In this document: positions 25,217 to 34,808 of the stretch, piece by piece | Layout of the letters: each line of letters opens with the position of its first letter | Numbering within the stretch: the stretch's first letter is position 1 | Source: Planctomycetota bacterium | GTDB taxonomy: Bacteria; Planctomycetota; UBA11346 | Direction: 5' to 3' | Assembly: GCA_013816485.1 (NCBI GenBank) | Contig: JACDEI010000027.1 | Location: 1 to 64,000 of the forward strand | DNA length: 64,000 nt | Made by a program: the position numbers and the translations under genes | Notes under the pieces: generated by a model | What the model was told of the DNA's origin: nothing | The model's input: the letters and a program-made list of their open reading frames with translations, nothing else | Database searches by the model: none

Positions 25217-27163
25217 GTGCCGGATACCGACTCTCCCCTACCTGCTGAAAGTTCTGGGAAGAGCACTCCTGAGCAGAGTCCTGATGAAGCCAGCTTCTTC
25301 CGGCTGATCGATTCCTCGGCCGTCGGATTCTGGCATATCGGCACCGATGGGCTGACGCGCTACCTCAATCCCGCAATGTGCCGCATGCTGGAAATCGCTG
25401 ATCAATCAGCGATCGCCGGGATGACCTTCCAGCGCTTCTTCACGCCCGTGAGCCTGGAGGTGATGCAGCGGGAGCACCACAAACGTGCCGCCGGTACCAC
25501 CTCCACCTACGAGGTCGAACTGATCGGCATGTCGGGGGCACGGCGCAACGCGATGATCTCCGGCTCCCCGGTGATGAACGCCGCCGGCGCTCTCGATGGG
25601 CTGATCGGCACCTTCACCGACATCACCGGCATGCGCCAGGCCGAGGCCCAGGTTCGTGCACGTGACCAGCGCCTGCACTCGTTGTTTGACGCCTCCATGG
25701 ATGCAGTCGGCGTGTCGTGTGCCGGTACCCACGTTCTGGTCAATCCGGCCTACGTGCGCTTATTCGGCTTCACCACCGCCGAGGAGTTGCTGGGGACCTC
25801 GATCCTCGATCTCATCGCTCCCATTGAACGTGCGGTGGTGCTCGACCGCGTCCGTCGCCGTTCGCTGGGGGAAGCGGTCCCGAACCACTACCTCACGCAA
25901 GGCCGACGCCGCGACGGCAGTGAATTCCAGATGGAGGCCAGCATCTCCTCCTATGAAGAGCATGGCACGGTGTTCACCGTGGCGATCCTGCGCGACATCA
26001 GTGCCCGCCTGAGCATGGAGGAGCACCTGCGTCAGGTGCAGAAGATGGACGCCATCGGCCTGATGGCCGGCGGCATTGCGCACGACTTCAACAACCTGCT
26101 GACCGTCATCATCGGTTGCAGCGAACTGCTGGTGCGACGCCTAGGCAACGACAGTTCGGCGGCCAGCAATGCCGCGATGATCCATTCCACCGCCGAACGC
26201 GCCGCGGCACTGACCCGGCAAATGCTGACTATCAGCCGCAAGCAAGTGATCGCGCCACAGACCATCGGGCTCGGCGAGCTGGTGGTGGAACTGGCGCCGA
26301 TGCTGCGGCGGATGGTCGGGCCGGGCATTGATCTGCGCATCGACCACGCGCAACGCACGCCCACGATCCGCGCCGATCCCCAGCAGATGCAGCAGGTGGT
26401 GATCAACCTCTGCATCAACGCGCGCGACGCGATGCCGGATGGCGGCAGCCTGATCGTCAGCAGCGCACCAGCCCAGGTCGCCGAGGGCACCCTGCATGGG
26501 ACCGTGGCCGGCACCTACGTCGAACTGGCGGTCATCGACACCGGCACCGGCATGGATGCGAAGACCCAGGCGCGCATCTTCGAACCGTTCTTCACCACCA
26601 AGGACCTGGGCAAAGGCACCGGCCTGGGACTCAGCACGGTCTACAGCATCGTGACCCAGGCCGGCGGACGCATCAGCGTCAGCAGTGCTCTAGGCCAGGG
26701 CACCACCTTCCGCATTCTGCTCCCGCTAGCGGGCGAAACCGAACAACCGCTTGAAGCGGCATCCACCCCCCTGTCGCCGATCACGCCGCAGCGCAGCAAT
26801 CGCATCCTGGTGGTGGATGACGACGAGACCATCCGCAGCCTGGTGTGCGAATCACTGGAGGATGCTGGTTACCTGACGACGTCGTTTCCGGGGCCGGCCA
26901 CTGCCCTGCACTACCTGCGCACCGAGGAAACAGCACCCGACCTGGTCATCAGCGATGTGGTCATGCCCGAGATGAACGGCTGGGAATTCGCCCGCGCCGT
27001 CGACCGTCTGTTTCCAGACATCCGCGTGATCCTGATGAGTGGATTCAGCTCGGAAGGCATGCCGCCGGACATCGCGTGCCGAGCACACACCACGTTTGTG
27101 CCCAAACCATTCACGACCAGCGTCCTGATCAGCGCGATGCGCGCGTTGCTGGAGCAGCGTTGA
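25217..27163 (+). CDS. Hybrid histidine kinase PAS-PAS-HisKA-HATPase-REC
   Basis: 648 residues from a GTG start. Two PAS domains (~25-145 and ~150-275), H box GLMAGGIAHDFNNLLTVIIGCSELL (~285), N box INLCINARDAMPDGG, G boxes DTGTGM and GTGLGLSTV, and a C-terminal receiver (~530-645) with VVDDDETIR, phospho-Asp in LVISDVVMPEMNGWEF and the Lys in FVPKPF. The HDFNN-type H box marks the NtrB-like HisKA family. It has no membrane helix. It ends exactly against dnaG: the two stop codons form TGATCA. Confidence 0.92.
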   Translation: MPDTDSPLPAESSGKSTPEQSPDEASFFRLIDSSAVGFWHIGTDGLTRYLNPAMCRMLEIADQSAIAGMTFQRFFTPVSLEVMQREHHKRAAGTTSTYEVELIGMSGARRNAMISGSPVMNAAGALDGLIGTFTDITGMRQAEAQVRARDQRLHSLFDASMDAVGVSCAGTHVLVNPAYVRLFGFTTAEELLGTSILDLIAPIERAVVLDRVRRRSLGEAVPNHYLTQGRRRDGSEFQMEASISSYEEHGTVFTVAILRDISARLSMEEHLRQVQKMDAIGLMAGGIAHDFNNLLTVIIGCSELLVRRLGNDSSAASNAAMIHSTAERAAALTRQMLTISRKQVIAPQTIGLGELVVELAPMLRRMVGPGIDLRIDHAQRTPTIRADPQQMQQVVINLCINARDAMPDGGSLIVSSAPAQVAEGTLHGTVAGTYVELAVIDTGTGMDAKTQARIFEPFFTTKDLGKGTGLGLSTVYSIVTQAGGRISVSSALGQGTTFRILLPLAGETEQPLEAASTPLSPITPQRSNRILVVDDDETIRSLVCESLEDAGYLTTSFPGPATALHYLRTEETAPDLVISDVVMPEMNGWEFARAVDRLFPDIRVILMSGFSSEGMPPDIACRAHTTFVPKPFTTSVLISAMRALLEQR

Positions 27164-29017
27164 TCACCCGAAGCCGGAATGACCACGCAGGTCGGCGAGC
27201 TGCTTGCGGATGTCGCTCAATTCCTGGTTGAGTTCCCTGATGCGGGCGAAGTCGCGGGCGCGTTCCGCCTCGGCAACGTTGAACTTCAACTTCTGCGTCC
27301 GTTCCGTGAGTGCGTTGCAGCGTAGGTCGATGATCGCCCGCGCCATCGCTCCAGACGCGTCGGTCGCGTCCGACGACCGGGTCTCCAACCCACTGCTGGC
27401 CCAGCGGTAGACCGCCGCGTGCAGGCTGGGGTGCTGCTGCACCACGTCGAGCATGCTGAGCGCGTGCAGATCGGTCGCGTGATCCATCAACAGGTGACTG
27501 GCGATATCCCGCCAAGGCTCGGGGAAGGCACTGGCTTCCAGATGATGCTCATCCGCCGCCGGAGCGCGCAACTCAGGACATTGCATGAGCACATGCAGCA
27601 GGAGGTCCTGTGCCGGCGACAACGTCGCGATCGGCACTTCACCATCAGCCGCGTCGTTGTCCGCCGTTGGTGCGGTTTTGCCCTCACCGGCCAGACGTTT
27701 CTCCAGGCGCACCCGTTCGATGCCCAGCCAATCGGCGATGTCGCGCAGGTGCAACGCGCGCAGCTCCGCGTCCGGCATCGGGCGCACCGCGTCGAGCATC
27801 TGATCAGTGACCGCGACCTTCGCGCGATTGTCGAGTTCGAATGGTCGCGGGGCCAAGGTGCGCAGCAGGTGGTCGATGTCGGCGCGTGCACCGCCCAGCA
27901 CCTGTTCCATCACCTGCCGGCCTCGTTCACGTTCAGCCGGATTGCCGAGCAGTTCCGCCGGATCGAGTTCATCCGGCAGCATTGCCACGCGCACCGGCAC
28001 GCCGGCTTGCAGGCAGGTGCGGATGGCCTTGAGACTGTTGGCCTGACCTGCACGGTCGCCGTCGAGCAGGATGATCAGCCTGCCGGTCGCACCGACGAGG
28101 TTGCCGAGCTGCTTGGCATGGTCGGGAGTCAGCGCGGTGCCGAGCACGGCGACACATTCCTGGTAACCGGCCTCGTCCGCCGCCATCACGTCGGTCGGCC
28201 CCTCCATCACGATCAAACGACCACGATCACGGCTGACGGTGCGCGCACGGTGGAGATTGAAGACCGTGCCGCCTTTGTGGTAGAGCGGCGTGTCGGTGTT
28301 GTTGACGTACTTGCCCACCCCGCGGCCTTCCTCCTTGGCCTTGCGCTCCGCCGCTGGCAGCAGCCGACCACTGAACGCGATGGGCTGACCGAAGCGGTCA
28401 CAGATGGGGAACATCACGCGCTCGAAAAAACGATCGACCGAACGGCCATCACGATCGACCGCGAGGTCGGTGGCCAGCAGCGCCTTCACCGGCAGGCCAT
28501 TGCGGCGCGCTTCGTCGATCAGGCGGCCACGTCCCGGCGACCAGCCGACGCGGAAGCGTTTGCACGCCGCCTGCGTCAGGTGCCGGCTGGCGAGGTAGTC
28601 ACGGGCTTCGGCGGCCTCCGGTGTTTCCCACAACTGCCGTTCGTAGAATCCGGTGGCGAACTCCACCACTTTCATCAGGTCTTCGCGCTCGCCGCGCGCC
28701 ATCTGGTTCTTGCCGGTGTTCTGATAGGTGATGGTGATGCCGGCGCGCCGGGCAAGGAACTCCACCGCATCGGAAAACTCCAGGTGCTCTTTCTCACGGA
28801 TGAGGGTGATCGCATCGCCGTGCGCACCACAGCCGAAACAATGGTAGGCCTGCTGCTCGACGTAGACATACATCGACGGCGTGCGTTCCTGATGGAACGC
28901 GCAACAGCCGGTGAAGTTGCCGCCCGACTTGCGCAACGGCGTGTACTCGCCCATGAGCTGCACCAGATCGATGCGCGTTTTGATCAGGCGAACTTGATCG
29001 TCACCGATGAAGGACAT
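27164..29017 (-). CDS. dnaG: DNA primase
   Basis: 617 residues. Makes RNA primers for replication. The CHC2 zinc finger lies at ~38-65 (CCAFHQERTPSMYV, YHCFGCGAHGD). The Toprim core follows with RLIVMEGPTDVMAADE (catalytic Glu) and IILLDGDRAGQ (Asp-x-Asp). The helicase-binding C-terminal region begins near 430 and ends in a coiled coil (TQKLKFNVAEAERARDFARIRELNQEL). AAGG precedes the ATG. It is not in the usual rpsU-dnaG-rpoD context. Confidence 0.96.
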   Translation of the reverse strand: MSFIGDDQVRLIKTRIDLVQLMGEYTPLRKSGGNFTGCCAFHQERTPSMYVYVEQQAYHCFGCGAHGDAITLIREKEHLEFSDAVEFLARRAGITITYQNTGKNQMARGEREDLMKVVEFATGFYERQLWETPEAAEARDYLASRHLTQAACKRFRVGWSPGRGRLIDEARRNGLPVKALLATDLAVDRDGRSVDRFFERVMFPICDRFGQPIAFSGRLLPAAERKAKEEGRGVGKYVNNTDTPLYHKGGTVFNLHRARTVSRDRGRLIVMEGPTDVMAADEAGYQECVAVLGTALTPDHAKQLGNLVGATGRLIILLDGDRAGQANSLKAIRTCLQAGVPVRVAMLPDELDPAELLGNPAERERGRQVMEQVLGGARADIDHLLRTLAPRPFELDNRAKVAVTDQMLDAVRPMPDAELRALHLRDIADWLGIERVRLEKRLAGEGKTAPTADNDAADGEVPIATLSPAQDLLLHVLMQCPELRAPAADEHHLEASAFPEPWRDIASHLLMDHATDLHALSMLDVVQQHPSLHAAVYRWASSGLETRSSDATDASGAMARAIIDLRCNALTERTQKLKFNVAEAERARDFARIRELNQELSDIRKQLADLRGHSGFG

Positions 29018-29026
29018 GGACGGACC

Positions 29027-29695
29027 TTACGACCGTCCGGAAGTCCGGAAGTCCGGAAGTCCGGCAGGAGGCAATCCCTGCTTCGCACAGAACCGCGCCA
29101 CCGGGCAGCGCTCGCAGCGTGGCTTCTGCCGCCGGCAGCAATCGCGACCCAGACGGATCAACTGATGGCAGAGGCGCACCCAGTACTCCGGCGCAAAACG
29201 CCGCACCAACGCGACCTCGGCATCGGCAGGATGTTCGCGCGCAGCCCAGCCCATGCGGTAGGCGATGCGCTGGACGTGCACGTCGGCGGCGATGGCCGGC
29301 TGGCCGAAGGCATTGCCGAGTACCACCGCGGCGGTCTTACGCCCGACGCCAGGTAAAGCCGACAGTGAAACGAGGTCGCGCGGCACCAAGCCGTCATGCA
29401 AGCGTAGAACGGAACGCGCCGCCTCGACGATGGCGCGTGCCTTCTGACGGTGCAGCGGCACATGGCGGATGACCCGATCAAGTTCGCGGTGGTCGAGGTC
29501 GGCGAGCGCCTGCGGGCCGACGTAGTGTTCGTTCAGCACTGCCATGACCTTGTTGACCTGCACGTCGGTGGTGCGGGCCGAGAGGATCGCCGCCACCAGC
29601 AGCTCCCACGCATCACGCGCCAACAGTTCACAACGCGCATCCGGGTAGGCGTCCTGCAACGCGTGACCGATGCCGGTATCGGCGAGGTCGTCCAT
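29027..29695 (-). CDS. nth: Endonuclease III
   Basis: Bifunctional DNA glycosylase/AP lyase for oxidised pyrimidines, 222 residues. The helix-hairpin-helix LPGVGRKTAAVVLGNAF holds the catalytic Lys, ADVHVQRIAYR the catalytic Asp, and C-x6-C-x2-C-x5-C (CRRQKPRCERCPVARFC) the 4Fe-4S cluster. Alignment with E. coli Nth puts the start at the Met at 29695, not the track's 29761. The last residues (DFRTSGRS) are coded by an 8-bp repeat, so the tail is likely dispensable. It lies 9 bases after dnaG and is probably cotranscribed. Confidence 0.95.
   Translation of the reverse strand: MDDLADTGIGHALQDAYPDARCELLARDAWELLVAAILSARTTDVQVNKVMAVLNEHYVGPQALADLDHRELDRVIRHVPLHRQKARAIVEAARSVLRLHDGLVPRDLVSLSALPGVGRKTAAVVLGNAFGQPAIAADVHVQRIAYRMGWAAREHPADAEVALVRRFAPEYWVRLCHQLIRLGRDCCRRQKPRCERCPVARFCAKQGLPPAGLPDFRTSGRS
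29033..29065. repeat. 8-bp tandem repeat (AAGTCCGG) in the end of nth
   Basis: Three copies of AAGTCCGG with partial flanking units, in the last codons of nth just after the dnaG start. TCCGGA is itself a palindrome, so the array can fold locally. Confidence 0.8.
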
Positions 29696-29836
29696 GGGCG
29701 CAGATGATGGACGCATCTCCAGACAAGAAAGCTGCGAGCTCGCCTGGTGGGACAACTGCAAATCACTGGCGCAAAGAAGCGCTGGACCAATGGCGTTTAG
29801 TCAAGCGACGTGGGACAGTGAATTGGACGAGAGAAA

Positions 29837-30808
29837 CTAGGAATGAAGCATGCGCGCCAGGCCATGATAGAGCGGAATGCCAAGTGCGAGATTGAAGGGA
29901 AAGGTGATCCCGAGCGACACACCGAGCGAGAGCGCGTGGTTAGCTCCGGGGTTGGCGATGCGCATGGCCGCGGGTGCCGCGATATAGCTGGCACTGGCGG
30001 CAAGCGTACCCAGCACGGTGGCACCGCCGATGCTCAGGCCCGCAGCATAACCAACGAGAACGCCAAGCACGCCATGCAGCAACGGCAGGAGGATGCCGAA
30101 CGGCAGCAGGAAGCGCCACCGCTCGCGCAGATCGCCCAGACGCGCGGCGGCAACCATGCCGAGTTCGAGCAGGAAGAGGCACAGTACTCCTTTGAATGGA
30201 TCGACGAAGAACGCCTTGACCTCGGTCATGCCTTCCATGCCGGCGGCCCACCCGATCGCCATGCCACCGATCAGCAGCAGGATACTCTTGCTCGCCAGCA
30301 CATGGCCCGCAGCGGCCCACAGGCTGCCACCCGCCGCCGCGCCGCCGGCACGGCGCAGCAGCAGTAACGAGATGACGATGGCAGGCACCTCCATGAGGGC
30401 GAGCAAAGCGGGCATGAAGCCTTCTGCGGGATTGCCGACCTTGGCTAGGAATGCCACGGCAGCGAGAAAGGTGACCGCCGAGGTCGAACCATAATGCGCC
30501 GCCAGTGAGGCGCTGTCCTCACGTGAGAAGCCACCAAACCGCCGCGCGATGGCATAGGTCCAACACGGTACTGCCGCGCCAATGGCCAGGGTCGCCAACG
30601 CTGCCCATCCGACCTGCGCGAAGCTCGTCTGATCAAGCGCCGCTCCGCCCTTCATACCGATCGCCAGCAACAGAAAGATGGCCAGCGTCTGTGATAACGC
30701 CTCGGGGAAGCTCAGATCACTGCGTACGAGCTTGGCCACCACGCCCAAAGCAAAGCTGAGAATGACCGGCGACAGCAGGTTGTGGGCGAGGAGATCAAGG
30801 GGATCCAT
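29837..30808 (-). CDS. SbtA-family sodium-dependent anion permease (bicarbonate type)
   Basis: 323 residues with about ten hydrophobic helices. Conserved blocks of the SbtA/DUF897 family are seen: FLLLAIGMKGGAAL, AAHYGSTSAVTFLAA, and ATVLGTLAASASYIAAPAAMRIANP followed by ALSLGVSLGITFPFNLALGIPLY. Cyanobacterial SbtA imports bicarbonate with sodium; many non-cyanobacterial members are uncharacterised. No SbtB regulator is adjacent. It follows purE-purK-cysD after a 124-base gap. Bicarbonate is attractive because PurK consumes it; sulfate is an alternative suggested by cysD. Confidence 0.8.
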   Translation of the reverse strand: MDPLDLLAHNLLSPVILSFALGVVAKLVRSDLSFPEALSQTLAIFLLLAIGMKGGAALDQTSFAQVGWAALATLAIGAAVPCWTYAIARRFGGFSREDSASLAAHYGSTSAVTFLAAVAFLAKVGNPAEGFMPALLALMEVPAIVISLLLLRRAGGAAAGGSLWAAAGHVLASKSILLLIGGMAIGWAAGMEGMTEVKAFFVDPFKGVLCLFLLELGMVAAARLGDLRERWRFLLPFGILLPLLHGVLGVLVGYAAGLSIGGATVLGTLAASASYIAAPAAMRIANPGANHALSLGVSLGITFPFNLALGIPLYHGLARMLHS

Positions 30809-30932
30809 GCTGGCGTTTCGTTGGTTGGGCGATCAATCGTGGGTGATGGTCGCACAGTGCTGTTGAATCGCCAGTGGATGACGCGCATCGGCACGCGGGA
30901 TGACGCGTGGACAATGCGTCTGCAACCGCGCG

Positions 30933-31844
30933 CTACATGTAGCCATCGCGGCGCAGTTCTTCGAGGCCACCGCGGCCCTCGTGATCCTGGAGTCGTCCGC
31001 TGCGCTCGGCGATCTCCTTCAGTGCTCCGGATTCCAGTTCGGCGATGACCTCACGCACGGATGTCGAGCGACTGGCGATGGGTTCCTGGCAGGGCCAACA
31101 GCCCAGGCTGCGGTAGCGCGATCCGTCCCCGCGATTGAAGTAGAGCGAGATCAAAGGAATCGACTCCCGCTCGATGTATTCCCAGATGTCGAGTTCGTTC
31201 CAGTCCAGCAGCGGATGGATGCGCACGTGCGTGCCCGGGGCGTAGTCGGTCTTGAACTGGTTCCACAATTCCGGCGGTTGATCGCCGACATCCCATTGGC
31301 TGTGACGATCGCGCGGACTGAAATAGCGCTCTTTGGAACGGCTGCCTTCCTCGTCCGCCCGGGCGCCGACGATCACGCCGTTCCACGGCAGACGATCCTC
31401 TTCGTCACGCCAGTGACCGGTGGCGAGGTCGAGCCGAAAGCGCGGACCGGTTCCATCAAGCGTCTGCTTGAGCGCCGCCGTACGCAGGATGGAACAGCAT
31501 TGCTTGCGTGCCAGACGGCGCGGGTCGCCGTCTGGAAAATCCTCGCGGGTATGGACGTAGGTCCGGCGCTCGGCCAACGCCACGTCGTGGCGACCGACGA
31601 TCATCGTCAGCTTCAGCTCGCGGGCGATCCGATCACGGTACTCCAGCGCTTCAGGGATCTCAAAGCCGGTGTCGATGTGGACCAGGGGAAGCGGCACATG
31701 CCCGAAGAAGGCTTTGCGCGCCAGCCACAGCAACACGGTCGAATCCTTGCCCATCGACCACAGCATGCACAGGCGATCAAAGTGACGGAACGCCTCGCGC
31801 AGGATGTAGACCGACTGGGCTTCCAGTTGTTGGAGTTTATCCAA
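30933..31844 (-). CDS. cysD: Sulfate adenylyltransferase subunit 2
   Basis: 303 residues. The ATP-pyrophosphatase-fold subunit that makes adenosine 5'-phosphosulfate from sulfate and ATP, normally with the GTPase CysN. PP-loop [55 protein letters not shown] and the family ending [11 protein letters not shown] are all present. The start is a TTG overlapping the purK end by 8 bases ([19 protein letters not shown] aligns with E. coli CysD). No cysN lies in the window, so it is either encoded elsewhere or absent. Confidence 0.92.
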   Translation of the reverse strand: MDKLQQLEAQSVYILREAFRHFDRLCMLWSMGKDSTVLLWLARKAFFGHVPLPLVHIDTGFEIPEALEYRDRIARELKLTMIVGRHDVALAERRTYVHTREDFPDGDPRRLARKQCCSILRTAALKQTLDGTGPRFRLDLATGHWRDEEDRLPWNGVIVGARADEEGSRSKERYFSPRDRHSQWDVGDQPPELWNQFKTDYAPGTHVRIHPLLDWNELDIWEYIERESIPLISLYFNRGDGSRYRSLGCWPCQEPIASRSTSVREVIAELESGALKEIAERSGRLQDHEGRGGLEELRRDGYM

Positions 31845-32958
31845 GGGTGCTGCTCGTCATGTGCGCAGGAATGGAGATGCCACCGGAGCGCAGACGTCCC
31901 AGCCGTTCGTCGAGTTCATCCGCGGACGGCGCGGTGATGGTGAGGTGTCCGACCTTCCGTCCTGGGCGCGGGCGTTTTCCGTAATCATGCCAGTGCACAC
32001 CGGGAACGCGCAACGCCCGAGCCCGCTCGGGCATGGCTCCGATCAGATTCACGACCGCGCTCGCACCGCGTAACGCGGTCGATCCCAGCGGCCAGCCCAG
32101 GATGGCGCGCAGGTGGTTTTCAAACTGGCTGCACTCGGCACCTTCGATGGTCCAATGCCCAGAGTTGTGCACGCGTGGTGCCACTTCATTGATCAGCAGC
32201 CGCTCGCCGACGCGAAAGAATTCCACACACAGTACCCCGATGTAGCCGAGCGCGTCGGCAATGCGGCGTGTGATCGCCTCTGCCTGTACTTGAAGCGCGC
32301 CAGCCGCAGACATCGGTGATGCCATGGCCAGTACACCGTCCACCTGATACGTGCGGACGAGCGGCCAAGCGGAAAATTCGCCATTGGATCCGCGCACGGC
32401 GACCAGCGCCAATTCTTCATCGAAGGGCACGAACCGTTCGACCACCAGGTCGGATGCGGATAGCTCCGTCCACGCCCACGCCGCATCGGCGGCGCTGCGC
32501 ACCACGCATTGGCCGCGACCGTCGTAGCCATCACGGGCGGACTTCACCACCACTGGCAGACCCATATCGGCCAGCGCTCGCCGGTAACTGTTCTCGTCCG
32601 TGGGGAAGGCCACCTTGGGCTGCTCCAGACCCAGACGGGCGAGGAAGCGCCGCTGATCGCCACGGTGTTGCAGGCATTGCAGCGCCTCGGGACCGGGACG
32701 CAGGGGAACGAGCTGCGCCAGTTCCGTCACCGTGGACAACGGCAGGTGTTCACGCTCAAAGGTGGCGACCGTGGCACCGGCGGCCAACCTGCCCACGGCC
32801 CGGTGGTCATTCCACGGCGCGTGAATCGATTCTGCCACCGGTGAGGCCGAAGACTCCGCCTCCGGATCGAGGGTGCGACACTGCACCCCCAGCCGATGTC
32901 CCGCGATCGCCAGCATACGCGCAAGTTGGCCACCACCCAGGATGGCAACCGTGGTCAT
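31837..32958 (-). CDS. purK: 5-(carboxyamino)imidazole ribonucleotide synthase
   Basis: ATP-grasp enzyme of 373 residues that joins bicarbonate to AIR in purine synthesis. Start [19 protein letters not shown]-grasp core [17 protein letters not shown], the catalytic region [31 protein letters not shown], and a C-terminal domain ending GRKVGHLTI. The track adds 90 spurious codons that run through purE; the Met at 32958 overlaps the purE stop by 4 bases, as is usual for this pair. Confidence 0.96.
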   Translation of the reverse strand: MTTVAILGGGQLARMLAIAGHRLGVQCRTLDPEAESSASPVAESIHAPWNDHRAVGRLAAGATVATFEREHLPLSTVTELAQLVPLRPGPEALQCLQHRGDQRRFLARLGLEQPKVAFPTDENSYRRALADMGLPVVVKSARDGYDGRGQCVVRSAADAAWAWTELSASDLVVERFVPFDEELALVAVRGSNGEFSAWPLVRTYQVDGVLAMASPMSAAGALQVQAEAITRRIADALGYIGVLCVEFFRVGERLLINEVAPRVHNSGHWTIEGAECSQFENHLRAILGWPLGSTALRGASAVVNLIGAMPERARALRVPGVHWHDYGKRPRPGRKVGHLTITAPSADELDERLGRLRSGGISIPAHMTSSTLG

Positions 32959-33509
32959 GCCGGCACCCGCGGATCCGGTTGTGCCAAGACCCGTGCGGTC
33001 TGCTGCGTACGATACCGTTCCCACGCGGCGGCAATCGCCGGGAACGATGGAGCGAGGATGGCCGCCGCCAACAGCGCGGCATTGATCGCTCCCGCGCGAC
33101 CGATCGCCAGCGTTCCTACCGGTACGCCCGCCGGCATCTGCACGATCGACAGCAGGCTGTCGACGCCGCGCAACATCTGGCTTTCGATCGGCACACCCAG
33201 CACGGGCAATGCGGTTCCCGCGGCACACATGCCTGGCAGATGGGCCGCTCCACCCGCGCCGGCGATCACCACGCGCAGCCCGCGTCCCGCCGCTGACGCC
33301 GCGTACTCGCTCAGCAGTGCCGGCGTGCGGTGTGCACTGACCACGCGCACCTCATGGGCGATGCCGAGCGTGGTTAGCGTGTCGGCCGCGTGCTGCATGG
33401 TCTGCCAGTCAGAGGCCGAACCCATGATCACGCCGACCAGCGGCGTTGCGCCGGACTGGTCGCAGGCCAGCGAAAGCGGTGGCTGGTTACTCGGGTATGG
33501 TTCGTTCAT
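32955..33509 (-). CDS. purE: N5-carboxyaminoimidazole ribonucleotide mutase
   Basis: 184 residues. Moves the carboxylate of N5-CAIR to carbon to give [55 protein letters not shown] and [33 protein letters not shown] are class I PurE signatures. It is first in the purE-purK-cysD run and faces the LysR gene divergently. Confidence 0.96.
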   Translation of the reverse strand: MNEPYPSNQPPLSLACDQSGATPLVGVIMGSASDWQTMQHAADTLTTLGIAHEVRVVSAHRTPALLSEYAASAAGRGLRVVIAGAGGAAHLPGMCAAGTALPVLGVPIESQMLRGVDSLLSIVQMPAGVPVGTLAIGRAGAINAALLAAAILAPSFPAIAAAWERYRTQQTARVLAQPDPRVPA

Positions 33510-33601
33510 GGATACCTAGAGGTGGTCATGATTTCCTCAGGTTGCGGCCAACGTTTTAGCGCTCGCTGCTTGTGTCGGCCAATCAGAAGGCCACACCCAT
33601 C

Positions 33602-33618
33602 CATCGGCTATGCCGATG
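33602..33618 (+). promoter_or_regulatory. Palindrome just upstream of the LysR gene
   Basis: CATCGGC-TAT-GCCGATG has 7-bp perfect arms and ends 3 bases before the GGAGG of the LysR-type gene. It could be an operator in the purE/LysR divergent region or a leader hairpin that masks the ribosome site. Confidence 0.45.
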
Positions 33619-33630
33619 AATGGAGGCGCG

Positions 33631-34548
33631 ATGCTCAACCCCGACACTCTGAACTACCACCACCTGCGCTATTTCTGGATGGTGGCGCACGAAGGGACCA
33701 TTGCCCGTGCCTGCGCGCGGCTGCATGTCTCGCAACCGACCGTCAGCGGGCAGTTGCGTGAACTGGAGCGCAACCTTGGGGGGCCGGTGTTCGTGCGCCG
33801 AGGACGCCTGCTCGAAATCACAGCCTTGGGCCGATCACTCCTGCCATTTGCGGACGACATCTTCGCCACTGGCCAGGAAATGGTGCGCTCGCTGGCCGCA
33901 GGCGGAGCGCTTGGCCCGGCAATGCGTCTGACCATCGGCATCAGTGATCACCTGCCCAAGATCGCCGCGTACCGCTTGCTTGAACCAGCGCTTAGCGGTC
34001 CTGAACCGGTGCGGATGATCTGCATTGAGGACCAGCCACGCCGGTTGTTCGCCGAATTGGCAGTGCATGCGCTTGATGTGGTGCTGAGCGACGTGCCGCT
34101 CGACAGCTCGCTCGGCGTACGCGGCTACAACCATCTTTTGGCCGAAAGCGGTATCTCCTTCTTTGCCGCACGCGCGTTGGAGCCGTCCGTCCTGCGCCGC
34201 ACCTTTCCACGCTCGCTGGCGAATGTGCCACTGTTGTTGCCAACCGAGGATTCCCCACTGCGACGGGCACTGGATGACTGGTTGATGCGCAACGACCTGA
34301 CCCCGCGCATTGCCGGAGAATTCGGCGACAGCGCGCTGCTCAAATCCTTTGGTCAGGCCGGCGTCGGCGTCTTCGCCGCGCCAACTGCCATCGCCAACGA
34401 GATCGAACGCCAGTACGAGGTCGCTCAGATCGGCAGCATAGACGAAATTCGTGAGCGCTGGTATGTGGTGTCACTCGAACGTCGCCTCACCAACCCCACG
34501 GTGTTGGCCATCACCCGTGCCGCCCGCCGATCATTCGCAAGTCGCTGA
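33631..34548 (+). CDS. LysR-family transcriptional regulator, NhaR-like
   Basis: 305 residues. The N-terminal helix-turn-helix (LNYHHLRYFWMVAHEGTIARACARLHVSQPTVSGQLRELERNLG) is of the NhaR subtype, and the rest is a periplasmic-binding-like effector domain. NhaR responds to sodium in E. coli. GGAGG 5 bases before the Met at 33631 fixes the start, seven codons inside the track ORF. Being divergent from purE-purK-cysD-(sbtA-like), it may control that group; a sodium or bicarbonate link to the permease is speculative but testable. Confidence 0.9.
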   Translation: MLNPDTLNYHHLRYFWMVAHEGTIARACARLHVSQPTVSGQLRELERNLGGPVFVRRGRLLEITALGRSLLPFADDIFATGQEMVRSLAAGGALGPAMRLTIGISDHLPKIAAYRLLEPALSGPEPVRMICIEDQPRRLFAELAVHALDVVLSDVPLDSSLGVRGYNHLLAESGISFFAARALEPSVLRRTFPRSLANVPLLLPTEDSPLRRALDDWLMRNDLTPRIAGEFGDSALLKSFGQAGVGVFAAPTAIANEIERQYEVAQIGSIDEIRERWYVVSLERRLTNPTVLAITRAARRSFASR

Positions 34549-34623
34549 GCCGCACGCGTGCCGCTCTGGCGCCGGGGTGGCGAACGATGTACCAGAACGT
34601 GGTAGCTCAACCGGTCGCACTTT

Positions 34624-34781
34624 TTAGAAGCTGTCTGGAAAGGCAGGATCTGACATGGAGGACCGGAGGACCGGAGAAAAACCGAGAGGGAAACCCTCTG
34701 TCTTTTCGGCTTTCTGCTTCGCCGTTTTCTTCGGTTCTCCCGTCCGCCATGTGAGAAGTGGTCCTTCCCGACAGCTTCTTA
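34624..34781. repeat. ~158-bp palindromic element, copy A
   Basis: The left end TTAGAAGCTGTC(T)GGAAAGGC and right end GACAGCTTCTTA are inverted, and inside both lie ACATGGAGGACCGGAG-type tandem 8-mers (GGACCGGA) and their inverted form. The tip is GAGGG-AAA-CCCTC. The whole element can fold into one long imperfect hairpin. It lies between the LysR gene and pyrC. Copy B at 42061 shares the ends and the inner blocks. No ORF or transposase is inside. Confidence 0.8.
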
Positions 34782-34808
34782 TCTCTCCACCAACCATAAG
34801 GTGATTCG

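Noticed and set aside
27419-29356. 645-residue plus-strand ORF
   Set aside because: It is antisense to dnaG and nth; no recognisable domain and strong codon-shadow composition.
30933-31844. PAPS reductase (CysH) instead of CysD
   Set aside because: Length, the SLGCWPC block and the [11 protein letters not shown] ending match CysD; the CysH C-terminal ECG-H-x2-Cys signature is missing.
34624-34781. Insertion sequence
   Set aside because: Only 158 bp, no transposase ORF; kept as a MITE-like or structured repeat instead.
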